In this document: one piece after another, positions 26,437 to 34,679 of the stretch | How positions within the stretch are numbered: the first letter of the stretch is position 1 | Layout: every line of letters starts with the position of its first letter | NCBI GenBank assembly: GCA_021295915.1 | Contig: JAGWBK010000012.1 | Coordinates: 18,616 to 82,615, forward strand | DNA: 64,000 bases | Reading direction: 5' to 3' | Origin: Dehalococcoidia bacterium | GTDB lineage: Bacteria > Chloroflexota > Dehalococcoidia > Lucifugimonadales > UBA1123 | The notes under the pieces: model-generated | The model's database searches: none | Told to the model about the DNA's origin: nothing | What the model saw: the letters and a program-made list of their open reading frames with translations, nothing else | Program-made: the position numbers and the translations under genes

Positions 26437-27375
26437 CTACAGCGCGTCCAACTGCGCTACAACCTCGGCAGGTAAGTCTATCGTCGTGGCCTCGGCGTTG
26501 CTTTGGACCTGCTCGGGACGGGACGCGCCTACTATCACTGACGTGATCTGTGGGCGCGATAGAGTCCAGGCGATGAGAAGCTGGGGTACGCTGACTTCTA
26601 GCTCTGCCGCGGTCGACCTGAGCGACTCGACCATGCCAAAGGTACGCTCGTTCCAGTAGGTGTCCTTGGCACGCTGTGCGTGTCGTGACGCCATGTGGCT
26701 GTCGTCGGGAGGGCCGGCATTGGGATCGTACCTTCCCGTCAGCACACCGCCCATGAATACCTGGTAGGGGATGATTCCGACTCCCTGGTCGTCGCAGGCG
26801 GCGAACAGCTCGCCCTCGATGTCGCGCTTCCCCATGTTGTACTCAGGCTGCACCGACTCGAACCGTTCATATCCGCGTTTGTCGCTGACCCACAGAGCCT
26901 TCGTGAGCTGCCACGCGGCGAAGTTCGAGCAGCCGATGTAGCGGATCTTGCCTGCCCGCACCATGTCATCCAGCGTGCCCAGCGACTCCTCGAGCGGCGT
27001 GTCAGGGTCGAAGTAGTGCACCTGGTACAGGTCGATATAGTCGGTACCCAGCCTTCTCAGGCTGCTATCGACGGCGTCGATGAGGTGCTTACGAGACAGG
27101 CCTATATCGTTCGGACCATCGCCAGTTGCGATGAAGCCCTTGGTGGCAACTACGAAATCGTGTCTGCGACTTCTCACCGCCTTGCCGACGACCACTTCGG
27201 AGTGACCCGCGTTGTAGGCATCGGCGGTATCGATGAAGTTGACGCCCGCTGCGAGCGCAGCGTCGATTACCGATATGGCGCGGTCATCCTCCACGTATCC
27301 CGCGCCGAACATGTTGGTGCCCAAGCACACCCTCGACACCTTCAGCCCGCTGCGCCCAAGTCTTACGTATTCCAT
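26437..27375 (-). CDS. Aldo/keto reductase
   Basis: A 312-residue NADPH-dependent aldo/keto reductase with a TIM-barrel fold. The active-site set is visible: Asp and Tyr in DTADAYNAGHSE, Lys in VATKGF, and His in YQVHYFD. The cofactor end has VIVGASRPEQV. ATG 27375 lies 8 bases after the E2 stop; the longer open frame upstream overlaps the E2 gene in another frame and is discounted. It is probably the last gene of the dehydrogenase operon and may reduce an aldehyde or ketone made there. Confidence 0.9.
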   Translation of the reverse strand: MEYVRLGRSGLKVSRVCLGTNMFGAGYVEDDRAISVIDAALAAGVNFIDTADAYNAGHSEVVVGKAVRSRRHDFVVATKGFIATGDGPNDIGLSRKHLIDAVDSSLRRLGTDYIDLYQVHYFDPDTPLEESLGTLDDMVRAGKIRYIGCSNFAAWQLTKALWVSDKRGYERFESVQPEYNMGKRDIEGELFAACDDQGVGIIPYQVFMGGVLTGRYDPNAGPPDDSHMASRHAQRAKDTYWNERTFGMVESLRSTAAELEVSVPQLLIAWTLSRPQITSVIVGASRPEQVQSNAEATTIDLPAEVVAQLDAL

Positions 27376-27383
27376 GTGATGCC

Positions 27384-28724
27384 CTACCTGAACAGTCTTG
27401 CGGGACGCTCGACGGTGGCCTGGAGGCGGCGCATGAAGCTGGCGGCGACGGCGCCGTCTATGACTTGGTGATCGGCTGTCAAGCTGAGCGTCAGCATCTC
27501 CCTTACCACCACCTCGCCGCGAGAGACCACCGGCTTCTGCACTACGCGACCCACGCCCAGGATTCCGCTCTGTGGCGGGTTGAGGATCGGTGTGAAGCCA
27601 TCGACGGAGCCTAAAACGCTGATGGTGAACGTGCCGCCAACCACGTCGTCCGGAGAAAGCTCGTTCGCACGCGCCTTGTTTGCCAACTCGAAAGTCGCAT
27701 CGGCAATCTCGGTTATGTTCATCGAGCCTACGTCCCTTACCACCGGGACGATCAGCCCATCGTCGAGCGCGACCGCAACGCCAATGTTCACCTGGTCGAA
27801 GTAGTGGATAGTCCCGCTTGACAGCACGGAGTTCATGGCCGGCACCCGTCTGAGCGCTTCTGAACACGCTTTGATTAGCACGTGGGCCAACGTTATCGTG
27901 GTGTCTTCACCCTGGGATGCCTCCCTGCGCATTCGCTGCGCCTCGGTAGCGTCAACTTCGAGAAAGTACGAAAGCTGGGCAGTGTTCCTCAGGCTGTCCG
28001 ACATGTGCTGGGCGATGCTTCGACGCATCCCGCTCAGCGGCTCGCTCCTCGAGGGCTCAGGCAGACCCGGAGGCATCGCTGGTGCCTGCGCGGCGGCCTG
28101 GGCCTCGGCAAAAGCACGGACATCCGATTCGACGATACGTCCCCTCGGTCCTGTGGGAGTCACCTGCGACAGGTCCACTCCGAGGTTGGTTGCGAGTCTG
28201 CGTGCTCCCGGTGTAGACGGTACGACCGCAGGCGCAGCGGCCTGAGCTTCCGCGAATGCCCGGACGTCTGCCTCGACCACACGTCCTCCAGGGCCGGTGG
28301 GAGTTACCTCCGATATGTCGACGCCGAGATTGGATGCGACCCTGCGAGCGCCCGGGGTCGAGCGCACTGATCCTCCCACCTGCTGGCGTGCCGCAGGACG
28401 TCTCTGCGGTGCCTGTCTGGTCGCAGTCCGTGTAGCCGGGGCTGCAGCAGCTTCCTGGGCGGGTGCCTCTTCTCCTTCGTCGAGCACGTATCCAATCAGG
28501 CCGTCTACTGCTACCGTAGCGCCCTCGTCGACTACCGGGTGGAAGCGACCGCCTGCGACCGATTCGAGATCGTAGTTGAGCTTCTCGGTTTCGATCTCGG
28601 CGATGACCTCGCCCTGGTTGACCTCGTCACCCTGGCTCCTGGCGAGCCGGACGACAACGCCCTCGGTCATGAAGTCGCCCAGCCTGGGCATGACAATTGG
28701 AGTAGCCAGTTCTTTCACCCTCAC
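27384..28724 (-). CDS. 2-oxoacid dehydrogenase E2 (dihydrolipoamide acyltransferase)
   Basis: A 446-residue E2 core subunit. The lipoyl domain is at about 8-82, with the lipoylated Lys48 in ETEKLNYD, followed by an Ala/Pro/Gln linker. Two peripheral subunit-binding domains follow in tandem (122-158 and 170-207), near-identical with a 48-residue spacing. The catalytic domain ends in DHQVIDGA (His419, Asp423). The complex converts a 2-oxoacid to acyl-CoA. The GTG at 28724 and a GTG at 28718 both sit inside a family A repeat, whose GGGAGAGGG probably acts as the SD. Most E2s have one binding domain. Confidence 0.93.
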   Translation of the reverse strand: MRVKELATPIVMPRLGDFMTEGVVVRLARSQGDEVNQGEVIAEIETEKLNYDLESVAGGRFHPVVDEGATVAVDGLIGYVLDEGEEAPAQEAAAAPATRTATRQAPQRRPAARQQVGGSVRSTPGARRVASNLGVDISEVTPTGPGGRVVEADVRAFAEAQAAAPAVVPSTPGARRLATNLGVDLSQVTPTGPRGRIVESDVRAFAEAQAAAQAPAMPPGLPEPSRSEPLSGMRRSIAQHMSDSLRNTAQLSYFLEVDATEAQRMRREASQGEDTTITLAHVLIKACSEALRRVPAMNSVLSSGTIHYFDQVNIGVAVALDDGLIVPVVRDVGSMNITEIADATFELANKARANELSPDDVVGGTFTISVLGSVDGFTPILNPPQSGILGVGRVVQKPVVSRGEVVVREMLTLSLTADHQVIDGAVAASFMRRLQATVERPARLFR

Positions 28725-28755
28725 CCTAACCCTCTCCCGTCAAGGGAGAGGGGAC
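28712..28755. repeat. Family A repeat overlapping the E2 start
   Basis: CACCCTCACCCTAACCCTCTCCCGTCAAGGGAGAGGGG arrangement between the E1beta and E2 genes. Its left arm supplies the first codons of E2 on the minus strand. Confidence 0.8.
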
Positions 28756-28793
28756 TTTCATACCCGCCGCGGCAGGTCACCTCTCACCTGTCC

Positions 28794-29819
28794 CTACTCC
28801 AGCACGCTGAGCGCTGCCTCGACGGTCATCTCAGCCGTGGGCACGAATAGCGCCTCCAGAGGTCTGCTGTACGGTACGGGCGCGTGTGGCGCGTTCAGGC
28901 GCTTGGGCGGAGCGTCGAGGTAGTCGAACGCCTCCTCGGCGACGAGCGCAGAAATGTCAGACGCGATGGAGCAGCGCGGGTAGTCCTCGTCGACTATCAC
29001 GACCTTGCGGGTCTTCTTGACCGAGTTGAGTATCGTCTCGTCATCCATCGGCGACAGTGACAGCAGATCGACTACTTCAACGGAGTAGCCCTGCTCCTCA
29101 AGCGCTGCCGCGGCCTGAAGGCACACGTTGGTCATATAGCTGATGCCTATTAGTGTGACGTCAGTGCCTTCCTGCACGACGCGCGACTTGCCAATCTCTA
29201 TCTCGTAAGACTCCTCCGGCACGTCGACGTCGAACCTGATGCCCATGAGCTGGCGGTTGTTGAAGACGATGACGGGGTCATTGTCCCGTATCGCGGCGGT
29301 CATCAGACCCTTCGCGGTATACGGATCGGACGGAGCAACGCACTTCAGACCAGGGAAGTGGGTGAAGATCGAGTACAGGGTCTCCGAGTGCTGGGCTGCA
29401 GAGTTCGTGCCTGCACCAGTGCCTGTCATGATCGTCAGCGGTATCGTCACCTTACCGCCGAACATGTAGTGGATTTTGGCGGCGTTGTTCGTGATCTGGT
29501 CTGCGCATACGCCGTAGAAACCTACGTACATCAAGTCGACCACGGGACGCAGCCCCGATGCGGCGGCCCCAACGCCAGCTCCGATGAACCCGGCCTCCGA
29601 GATGGGCGTGTCTCTCACCCTGCCGCGTCCGAATTGGCCGACAAGTCCCCTGGTGAGCCTCATCGGGCCGCCCCATGCGTCCTGCTTGTCCTCCCTGTCG
29701 CCGCCTCCGGCGATGTCCTCGCCCATGACGATGACGTTCTCGTCGCGTTCCATCTCCTGCCGGATGGCCTCGTTGATTGCCTGTATGTATGAGACCTGTC
29801 GTACGGCTTCAGCTACCAT
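28794..29819 (-). CDS. 2-oxoacid dehydrogenase E1 beta subunit
   Basis: A 341-residue E1beta of the pyruvate/acetoin/branched-chain dehydrogenase type. Visible: VIVMGEDIAGGG, the RVRDTPISEAGFIGAGVGAA block contacting TPP, and a C-terminal transketolase domain with VTLIGISYM and VIVDEDYPRCS. ATG 29819 follows GGGAGAGAG. E2 lies downstream; E1alpha lies upstream beyond a two-gene DUF2283 cassette. The specific substrate cannot be read from these residues. Confidence 0.92.
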   Translation of the reverse strand: MVAEAVRQVSYIQAINEAIRQEMERDENVIVMGEDIAGGGDREDKQDAWGGPMRLTRGLVGQFGRGRVRDTPISEAGFIGAGVGAAASGLRPVVDLMYVGFYGVCADQITNNAAKIHYMFGGKVTIPLTIMTGTGAGTNSAAQHSETLYSIFTHFPGLKCVAPSDPYTAKGLMTAAIRDNDPVIVFNNRQLMGIRFDVDVPEESYEIEIGKSRVVQEGTDVTLIGISYMTNVCLQAAAALEEQGYSVEVVDLLSLSPMDDETILNSVKKTRKVVIVDEDYPRCSIASDISALVAEEAFDYLDAPPKRLNAPHAPVPYSRPLEALFVPTAEMTVEAALSVLE

Positions 29820-29873
29820 GATGTTCTCTCTCCCAGCGATCTGATCAGTAATTCCAGCGTATTCTTGTTGATC

Positions 29874-30110
29874 TTAGGCGCGGTCATGTGGAATGTCTGA
29901 GAGTTCCTGCAACGTCTTCTCTCTGAGGCCCACAATAGTAACCCCGACGACTTCACCCCTGCTTTCGTCGTATCTAACGATTAAGCCCTCTCCTATATCT
30001 ATACCTACTGCTGGCCTCGGAGACGAGACAGAGATATAGAGTACATCGCCCTCACCGTCGTATTCCCAGTTCAAGTCGCGTTTGCTGTCTAGTATTGACA
30101 CCGCTTCCAA
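29874..30110 (-). CDS. DUF2283 protein
   Basis: A 78-residue DUF2283 protein. It has the family opening YDGEGDVLYISVS, then a GLIVRYDESRGEVVGVTIVG strand pair. The TTG start at 30110 is set by a strong AAGGAGGAGAG 6 bases upstream and lies inside the end of the partner gene (22-base overlap), so translation is coupled. Proteins of this family often sit beside small toxin-like genes, which suggests an antitoxin-like role. That role is an inference. Confidence 0.8.
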   Translation of the reverse strand: MEAVSILDSKRDLNWEYDGEGDVLYISVSSPRPAVGIDIGEGLIVRYDESRGEVVGVTIVGLREKTLQELSDIPHDRA

Positions 30111-30409
30111 ATGACTCTCCTCCTTGAGGATGGGAGACTGGTCAAGTACGCAGTCAACACGAAACCATCAGTCTCTTCAATTTCCTGGTATGGCACTATT
30201 ACATACTTACTAGTGAGTGACGTGGCTGGATACAACCGTACAGCCAGCAGAGCCCCGAAGTCACCTTCCTGAATGAAATCAGGGGTTTCAATGGTCTCCA
30301 GGATCTGCTCTCTGTGACTTTGCATCTCCGGGTGTCCACTCTGAATATGCTGCCACCTCTCATCGGTTAATCTGATAGGGACATTGTTTGTAGAATGTGC
30401 AATCTGCAT
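30089..30409 (-). CDS. Small putative nuclease/toxin-like partner of DUF2283
   Basis: A 106-residue protein with RLTDERWQHIQSGHPEM near the N-terminus, TPDFIQEGD, a KYVIVPYQE strand and the ending FVLTAYLTS...VIWKR. This arrangement is common in small proteins encoded next to DUF2283 and is reminiscent of RelE/BECR-fold RNases; the fold assignment is inferred. It overlaps the DUF2283 gene by 22 bases. The pair lies between E1alpha and E1beta, interrupting a usually contiguous operon. It looks less GC-rich than the flanking genes. Confidence 0.7.
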   Translation of the reverse strand: MQIAHSTNNVPIRLTDERWQHIQSGHPEMQSHREQILETIETPDFIQEGDFGALLAVRLYPATSLTSKYVIVPYQEIEETDGFVLTAYLTSLPSSRRRVIWKRCQY

Positions 30410-30535
30410 TGGTCAGTCAAAACGGTTCAGCTGACATAAACTCAGACTGTAACCGCATATGTCTAAATCATTCTCATATGAGCAGGAGTCTAAAGACGTC
30501 AGGACTGACCATGGCCGCATTTGACTGCGACTTGT

Positions 30536-31519
30536 CTACCCGTAGCTCACATACACGTCGGTCATCAGCTCTTCTGGGTCTGGGAACGGGCTTTCGTCCG
30601 CGAACCTGGTTGCGTCGGTAACCGCCTGCCGGCACTCTTCGTCAATCGCCCTTAGTTCGGACTCGGTGGCGAACCCGTTGTCCACGAGGTGGGCCTCCAT
30701 ACGGGCGAGGCAGTCACGCGCCTCGTAGTAGTCCTCTTCCTCCTGCGTCCTGTACCCGAGCGGGTCGTCGGCGCCGAAGTGGCCCTGGTACCGGTAGGTC
30801 TGCGCCTCTATCAGCGTGGGACCGTCGCCATTGCGTGCGCGGGCGACCGCCTCGGCGGCCACCTCGTGCATCTCGATGACGTCCTGACCGTCCACCGACA
30901 CGCCCGGCATGTCGTAACCGGCGGCGCGGTTGGCGACCGACGCGCCCGCTACGGTGAACTCGAACGGCGTGGATTCCGCGTACCTGTTGTTCTCGCACAC
31001 GAACAGCACGGGCAGCTTCCAGATGCTCGCGAGGTTCATCGACTCGTGAAGCACACCCTGGCTGGACGCGCCGTCTCCGAAGAATACGACGCTGACCTGG
31101 TCGGTGCCGCGCACCTTGGCGCTCAGGCCCACACCTGTCGCTACGGGGATATTGGAGCCTACGACACCGTTTGCGCCGAGCATCCCCTTGTTGATGTCGG
31201 CGATGTGCATCGTGCCGCCCTTGCCCTTGTTGGTGCCGGTGGCCTTGCCAAGCAGTTCGGCCATCATCTCGCTGAGGTCAACGCCCTTGGCGATGCAGTG
31301 GTGATGGCTCCTGTGGGTTCCGAGGACATAGTCGTCGTCTCGAAGGTGGGCGCAGATGCCAGTCGGGACCGCCTCCTGGCCTATGGAGGAGTGCATGCCT
31401 CGCAGCTTGCCGGCGTCGGCCTCTCGCCGTGACTGCTCCTCGAAAGTGCGTATCGTCACCATCGTCCGGTACATCCACAGGAAGGTGTCTTTGTTGAGTT
31501 CAGAATAAGTGCTGCTCAT
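30536..31519 (-). CDS. 2-oxoacid dehydrogenase E1 alpha subunit
   Basis: A 327-residue TPP-dependent E1alpha. It has the SSIGQEAVPTG and GTHRSHHHCIAKG blocks, and the TPP/Mg site GDGASSQGVLHESMNLA...NNRYAEST. The phosphorylation-loop region reads YRYQGHFGADD. Start at ATG 31519, 7 bases after GGAGG; a GTG four codons upstream is less well placed. First gene of the E1alpha-[cassette]-E1beta-E2-AKR set. The closest named types are the acetoin and pyruvate dehydrogenases. Confidence 0.92.
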   Translation of the reverse strand: MSSTYSELNKDTFLWMYRTMVTIRTFEEQSRREADAGKLRGMHSSIGQEAVPTGICAHLRDDDYVLGTHRSHHHCIAKGVDLSEMMAELLGKATGTNKGKGGTMHIADINKGMLGANGVVGSNIPVATGVGLSAKVRGTDQVSVVFFGDGASSQGVLHESMNLASIWKLPVLFVCENNRYAESTPFEFTVAGASVANRAAGYDMPGVSVDGQDVIEMHEVAAEAVARARNGDGPTLIEAQTYRYQGHFGADDPLGYRTQEEEDYYEARDCLARMEAHLVDNGFATESELRAIDEECRQAVTDATRFADESPFPDPEELMTDVYVSYG

Positions 31520-31829
31520 GGTCGCCTCCACGGAAGTTGAAATACGAGTGAGAACGCTTTGCGCGGTAGCAAGGACAAACGAACTCGTCGTCCCGCTTGC
31601 CTCGGCGCGAGTGTAGCAATAGAGGTGTGAGGCGTCAAACGTAATCAGCCCCTAGAACGCGCAACAATTCTGTATGAGCACGCCGTCAGAGTGGTGGCCC
31701 CCTCTCCCTCAGAGCCTGCCCCGTGCTTGACACGGGGGAGAGGGCTGGGGTGAGGGTGAAAAGCATGAGCACTACCCCTGGTAGTTCCCTCAGAAAGAGG
31801 AACTCTGAGGGCACACCTTCTCAGACACC
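31520..31829. repeat. Intergenic gap with long family A repeat
   Basis: A 310-base gap with no gene visible. Between 31696 and 31763 it holds a family A copy in reverse orientation, with an internal CCCCGTGCTTGACACGGGG hairpin. A smaller CCCTCAGAAAGAGGAACTCTGAGGG palindrome-like stretch lies near 31788-31812. Confidence 0.7.
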
Positions 31830-32237
31830 TTACTCGTCGAGATACACCATCCACTCCAGCAGGTTCTGGTCGGGGTCGCGAGCGTAGAGGCTGACGGCGT
31901 TCCGGTGCTTCAGTGCCCCTCGGCGCGGGCCAGGACCGGCGATGATCTCGACACCAGCATCCTCGAGCATCTTGCTGCACTCTTCAGCCGTCCCGTTCCA
32001 GACGAAGCAGATGTCCGCTGAACCCGGCACAGCCGTCGGCCCACGAAGGCTCGCAGTGTAACCCTCAGGATGGACGTTGATCTTGGAGTCGCCAACCTGG
32101 ATCGAGAATATGCTGGCCTGACCAGAACGCCAGGCGTCTTCGTCGTTTATCGTAAATCCGATACTCTTATAGAACTCGATGAGCTTCTCGGCATTGGCCG
32201 TGGGCATGGCGATGTGGTCGATGCTGACAGTGCTCAT
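31830..32237 (-). CDS. VOC family protein (glyoxalase/dioxygenase fold)
   Basis: A 135-residue protein with two beta-alpha-beta-beta-beta modules: IDHIAMPTANAEKLIEFYKSIGF (His at the first metal position), then SLYARDPDQNLLEWMVYLDE, whose Glu is the usual third ligand. ATG 32237 follows AAGGAG at 7 bases; the longer upstream open frame is repeat DNA and is discounted. The VOC reaction type (glyoxalase, dioxygenase or resistance protein) cannot be decided. Confidence 0.87.
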   Translation of the reverse strand: MSTVSIDHIAMPTANAEKLIEFYKSIGFTINDEDAWRSGQASIFSIQVGDSKINVHPEGYTASLRGPTAVPGSADICFVWNGTAEECSKMLEDAGVEIIAGPGPRRGALKHRNAVSLYARDPDQNLLEWMVYLDE

Positions 32238-32270
32238 GGCTTGCTCCTTCTGGTAGCTGTAGTAGTAGGG

Positions 32271-32303
32271 CCCATAGGGGCAGGTTTGAAGCCTGCCCCT
32301 ACA
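32271..32303. repeat. Family D hairpin repeat
   Basis: TAGGGGCAGG-TTTGAAG-CCTGCCCCTA, a near-perfect inverted repeat between the VOC and SDR genes. Other copies are near 35.56, 35.63 and 40.88 kb, and inside two coding genes (39.54 and 40.71 kb). Confidence 0.85.
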
Positions 32304-32310
32304 AGGCACA

Positions 32311-33147
32311 TCAGTATGGCAGTTCGGTGTCGGGCCTCTGCTGTATGAAGTGGCCCTGGCGGACTCCGAAGTTCTCCTGTAGCTGCACGGTGAGACCGCC
32401 GTCGACGACAAGCGCGTGTCCGGTGATGAAACTCGCCTCGTCAGAGCACAGGAATACGATCGCGTTGGCGATGTCCTCGGGGCGTCCGACGCGCCCGACC
32501 GGGTACTGGTCGACGAAGAAGTCCAGGCCGGACGGCGTATCCTCCCACCTCTGTTCGAGTCGCTCGGTAACAATATGCCCTGGGCAGACGGCGTTCACCC
32601 TTATCCCGTCCGGCCCAAGCTCGGTCGAAAGCTGCCGGGTGATGCCTATGACCGCGTGCTTGCCTGTCTCGTAGATCAGGGCTCCAGGGGCGCCGAGCAG
32701 ACCGTGCACTGATGAGATGTTCACGATGCTGCCGTGTCCGTTCTGGCGCATGTAGGGTACGGCGTGCTTGGCCGTCAGGAAATGGGCCTTCACCAAGATG
32801 CCCATGCCTGCGTCGAAGTCGGACTCGGCTATGTCCTCGAGTGGGCTTTCTCCACCCCACAGACCTGCGGAGAACGCGTTGTTGACGAGAATGTCGATTC
32901 TGCCGAACTCGGCTTGGGCCCGTTCGACCATCGCCTCAATCTCGTCCGCGCGGCTCACGTCCGCCCGCATGACGACAGCGTTTCCGCCCGCCTCCGCAAT
33001 GGCTTCGGCGTTGGACTGAGCGGCGTCCATGTCGACGTCGGCTATCAGGACGCTGGCGCCCTCTTCAGCCAGCCGGCGTGACGTCGCACCGCCTATGCCC
33101 AGCGCTCCGCCTGTTACGATCGCAGCCTGTCCCGCAAGTCTGCTCAT
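32311..33147 (-). CDS. SDR family oxidoreductase
   Basis: A 278-residue classical short-chain dehydrogenase/reductase. It has the Rossmann motif TGGALGIG (12-19), NNAFSAG at about 89-95 (NNAG variant), catalytic Ser145/146, Tyr159 and Lys163 (YETGK). The C-terminal ITGHALVVDGG is typical. Asp39 in IADVD suggests NAD(H) preference. ATG 33147 is supported by GGAGGGC; the ATG at 33162 overlaps that SD. Substrate unknown. Confidence 0.92.
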   Translation of the reverse strand: MSRLAGQAAIVTGGALGIGGATSRRLAEEGASVLIADVDMDAAQSNAEAIAEAGGNAVVMRADVSRADEIEAMVERAQAEFGRIDILVNNAFSAGLWGGESPLEDIAESDFDAGMGILVKAHFLTAKHAVPYMRQNGHGSIVNISSVHGLLGAPGALIYETGKHAVIGITRQLSTELGPDGIRVNAVCPGHIVTERLEQRWEDTPSGLDFFVDQYPVGRVGRPEDIANAIVFLCSDEASFITGHALVVDGGLTVQLQENFGVRQGHFIQQRPDTELPY

Positions 33148-33269
33148 GCTGCCCTCCTTCATTCGAGTCGTGGAGAACTCCAGATGCTAGTCCTTGCCAT
33201 TCTAAACTGACTGAGAGAAGATCGTCCTGAGTCCGCGGTCTCAGAGGATGTGTCAGATTCCTACGAGCC

Positions 33270-33450
33270 TGAATTGCCCCCTCTCCCTTGAGGGTTTACA
33301 GGGGTAGGTAGACTGACAATTCGTTCGTCCTGAGCTTGTCGAAGGACACCCCTATCCCCTGGATTCCGGCCTCCATACCTACCCTTGTCAGCTCCCTTGA
33401 GGGAGAGGGTTAGAACCTGCCCCGGACTTGATCCAGGGGTGAGGGTGAAT
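33270..33450. repeat. Composite repeat cluster (families A, B, C, F)
   Basis: Most of the 335-base gap between the SDR start and dgkA. In order: half of family A (CCCTCTCCCTTGAGGG), GGGGTAGGTAGACTGAC, family C reversed (GTTCGTCCTGAGCTTGTCGAAGG), a degenerate family B (CTGGATTCCGG), and a family A copy with CCCCGGACTTGATCCAGGGG. No gene seen. Confidence 0.8.
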
Positions 33451-33482
33451 CTATGCCTACCAAAATGGCACGGGACCCAGCC

Positions 33483-33842
33483 TCAACCTAGGAGCACCAG
33501 CCCCCACACTACCGGGACCGTAAGCAGGGAGATGAACACCGCCGCCGAGCCCAGGTCCTTGGCTCTGGCAGACAGGTCGTGAAACTCCGTACCGACCCGA
33601 TCCACCACTGCCTCTATTGCAGAGTTGAGCAGTTCGACGATAAGCACGATCAGCAGCGAGGCGATCATCAACGCCCGCTCGATTCCGTTGTCGCCCAGCC
33701 AGACGGCGACCGGAACGAGAATAAGCGCGAGAATAAGCTCCTGCCGGAAAGCAGCCTCACCCCGTATCGCGCTGCGCAGGCCTGCCAGCGAGTACCGTGT
33801 GGCCCGGACGATCCTGCTGAGGTCCAGCGTGCTTCCCGGCAT
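33483..33842 (-). CDS. Prokaryotic diacylglycerol kinase-type membrane protein
   Basis: A 119-residue DagK-family protein with three TM helices. It has the family motif VELLNSAIEAVVDR in the second half, followed by AKDLGSAAVF. Gram-positive members phosphorylate undecaprenol; proteobacterial DgkA phosphorylates diacylglycerol. The short form with a nearby CpsB-type phosphatase suits undecaprenol recycling in envelope or polysaccharide synthesis, but this is inferred. Its ATG overlaps the TGA of the PHP gene by one base. Confidence 0.9.
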   Translation of the reverse strand: MPGSTLDLSRIVRATRYSLAGLRSAIRGEAAFRQELILALILVPVAVWLGDNGIERALMIASLLIVLIVELLNSAIEAVVDRVGTEFHDLSARAKDLGSAAVFISLLTVPVVWGLVLLG

Positions 33843-34585
33843 CAGGGATTAGGCTGGATTGAGAGATCAACAGGTCGGTCTTCGAGGATGGCCAGCGGAG
33901 TATCGACCACCATTGCCAGCGCGCAGTCCATCCCGACGATTGACGCGGCGGCCTCGATTCCGACTCCGACCTTAGGCGCCCTGAGGCCCGTGGGCGAGTG
34001 CGTATCTGACGCCATCACGTGGGCAAGGCCCATTTCGAGCAGTTCGTGGGTGAACCGTTTGACCTCGTCGCCCCACGTGCCTACGACGCTTCCCGAGGTT
34101 ATCTGGCTGAGCATTCCACGTTCGACGAAGCTCGCAAGTAGATCGACGTCCTGCTGGAACGCCTCGATACGCTCCGGGTGTGCAAGTACAGGCGTCAGGC
34201 CCATGCCCTGGACCTCCGACAGCGTCTTCTCGATGGATTCGGGTCTGCCGAAGAACGGCATCTCTATCAGGATGTACCGGCTGCCGTTCATCGGGAGCGC
34301 GCGACCGGCCTCTATCTCGGATGGAAGCGCCTCGTCGAGGTGGTTCTCCATACCAAGCACGAGGGAGATGTCGACACAGTGCTCGGTGTTCTGCGCGTTC
34401 ATGTCCGCGATCAGTCGGCGGATGTACGCGACCGACGACTCCTCGGTCACGTCCTTCCGGTGCGGCGTTGCGAGAATGACCTTCGTGCCGGTCCCCGCTG
34501 CGACCCTCGACATTTCGAGCGTCTCTTCAGGAGTCCTCGCTCCGTCGTCCACGCCCGGGAGGATGTGCGCGTGGAGGTCGTACAT
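33842..34585 (-). CDS. CpsB/CapC-type PHP tyrosine phosphatase
   Basis: A 247-residue PHP-domain metal-dependent phosphatase. Metal ligands start with DLHAHILPGVDDGAR (His5, His7), then ATPHRKD, LVLGMENHLDE, LAHPER and ASDTHSP near the end. CpsB/YwqE proteins dephosphorylate tyrosine kinases that control capsule or exopolysaccharide assembly; no cognate kinase is in the window. Start at ATG 34585, because the longer open frame translates a family B repeat. Coupled to the diacylglycerol kinase gene by a TGATG overlap. Confidence 0.88.
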   Translation of the reverse strand: MYDLHAHILPGVDDGARTPEETLEMSRVAAGTGTKVILATPHRKDVTEESSVAYIRRLIADMNAQNTEHCVDISLVLGMENHLDEALPSEIEAGRALPMNGSRYILIEMPFFGRPESIEKTLSEVQGMGLTPVLAHPERIEAFQQDVDLLASFVERGMLSQITSGSVVGTWGDEVKRFTHELLEMGLAHVMASDTHSPTGLRAPKVGVGIEAAASIVGMDCALAMVVDTPLAILEDRPVDLSIQPNP

Positions 34586-34600
34586 TACAGAGCCCCATCC

Positions 34601-34627
34601 ATCATTCCGGCGAAAGCCGGAATACAT
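34601..34627. repeat. Family B palindromic repeat
   Basis: CATTCCGGCGAAAGCCGGAATAC, immediately upstream of the PHP phosphatase start. Confidence 0.8.
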
Positions 34628-34679
34628 GAGATGGCCCAATGCTCAGCAACGCACAGGGCGCTGTCGTGGGTTCGTGGCA

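Noticed and set aside
27376-27867. N-terminal extension of the aldo/keto reductase
   Set aside because: It overlaps the E2 gene in another frame and lacks any homology; ATG 27375 starts the conserved domain.
32238-32573. N-terminal extension of the VOC protein
   Set aside because: It translates a family D hairpin and antisense SDR sequence; the SD supports ATG 32237.
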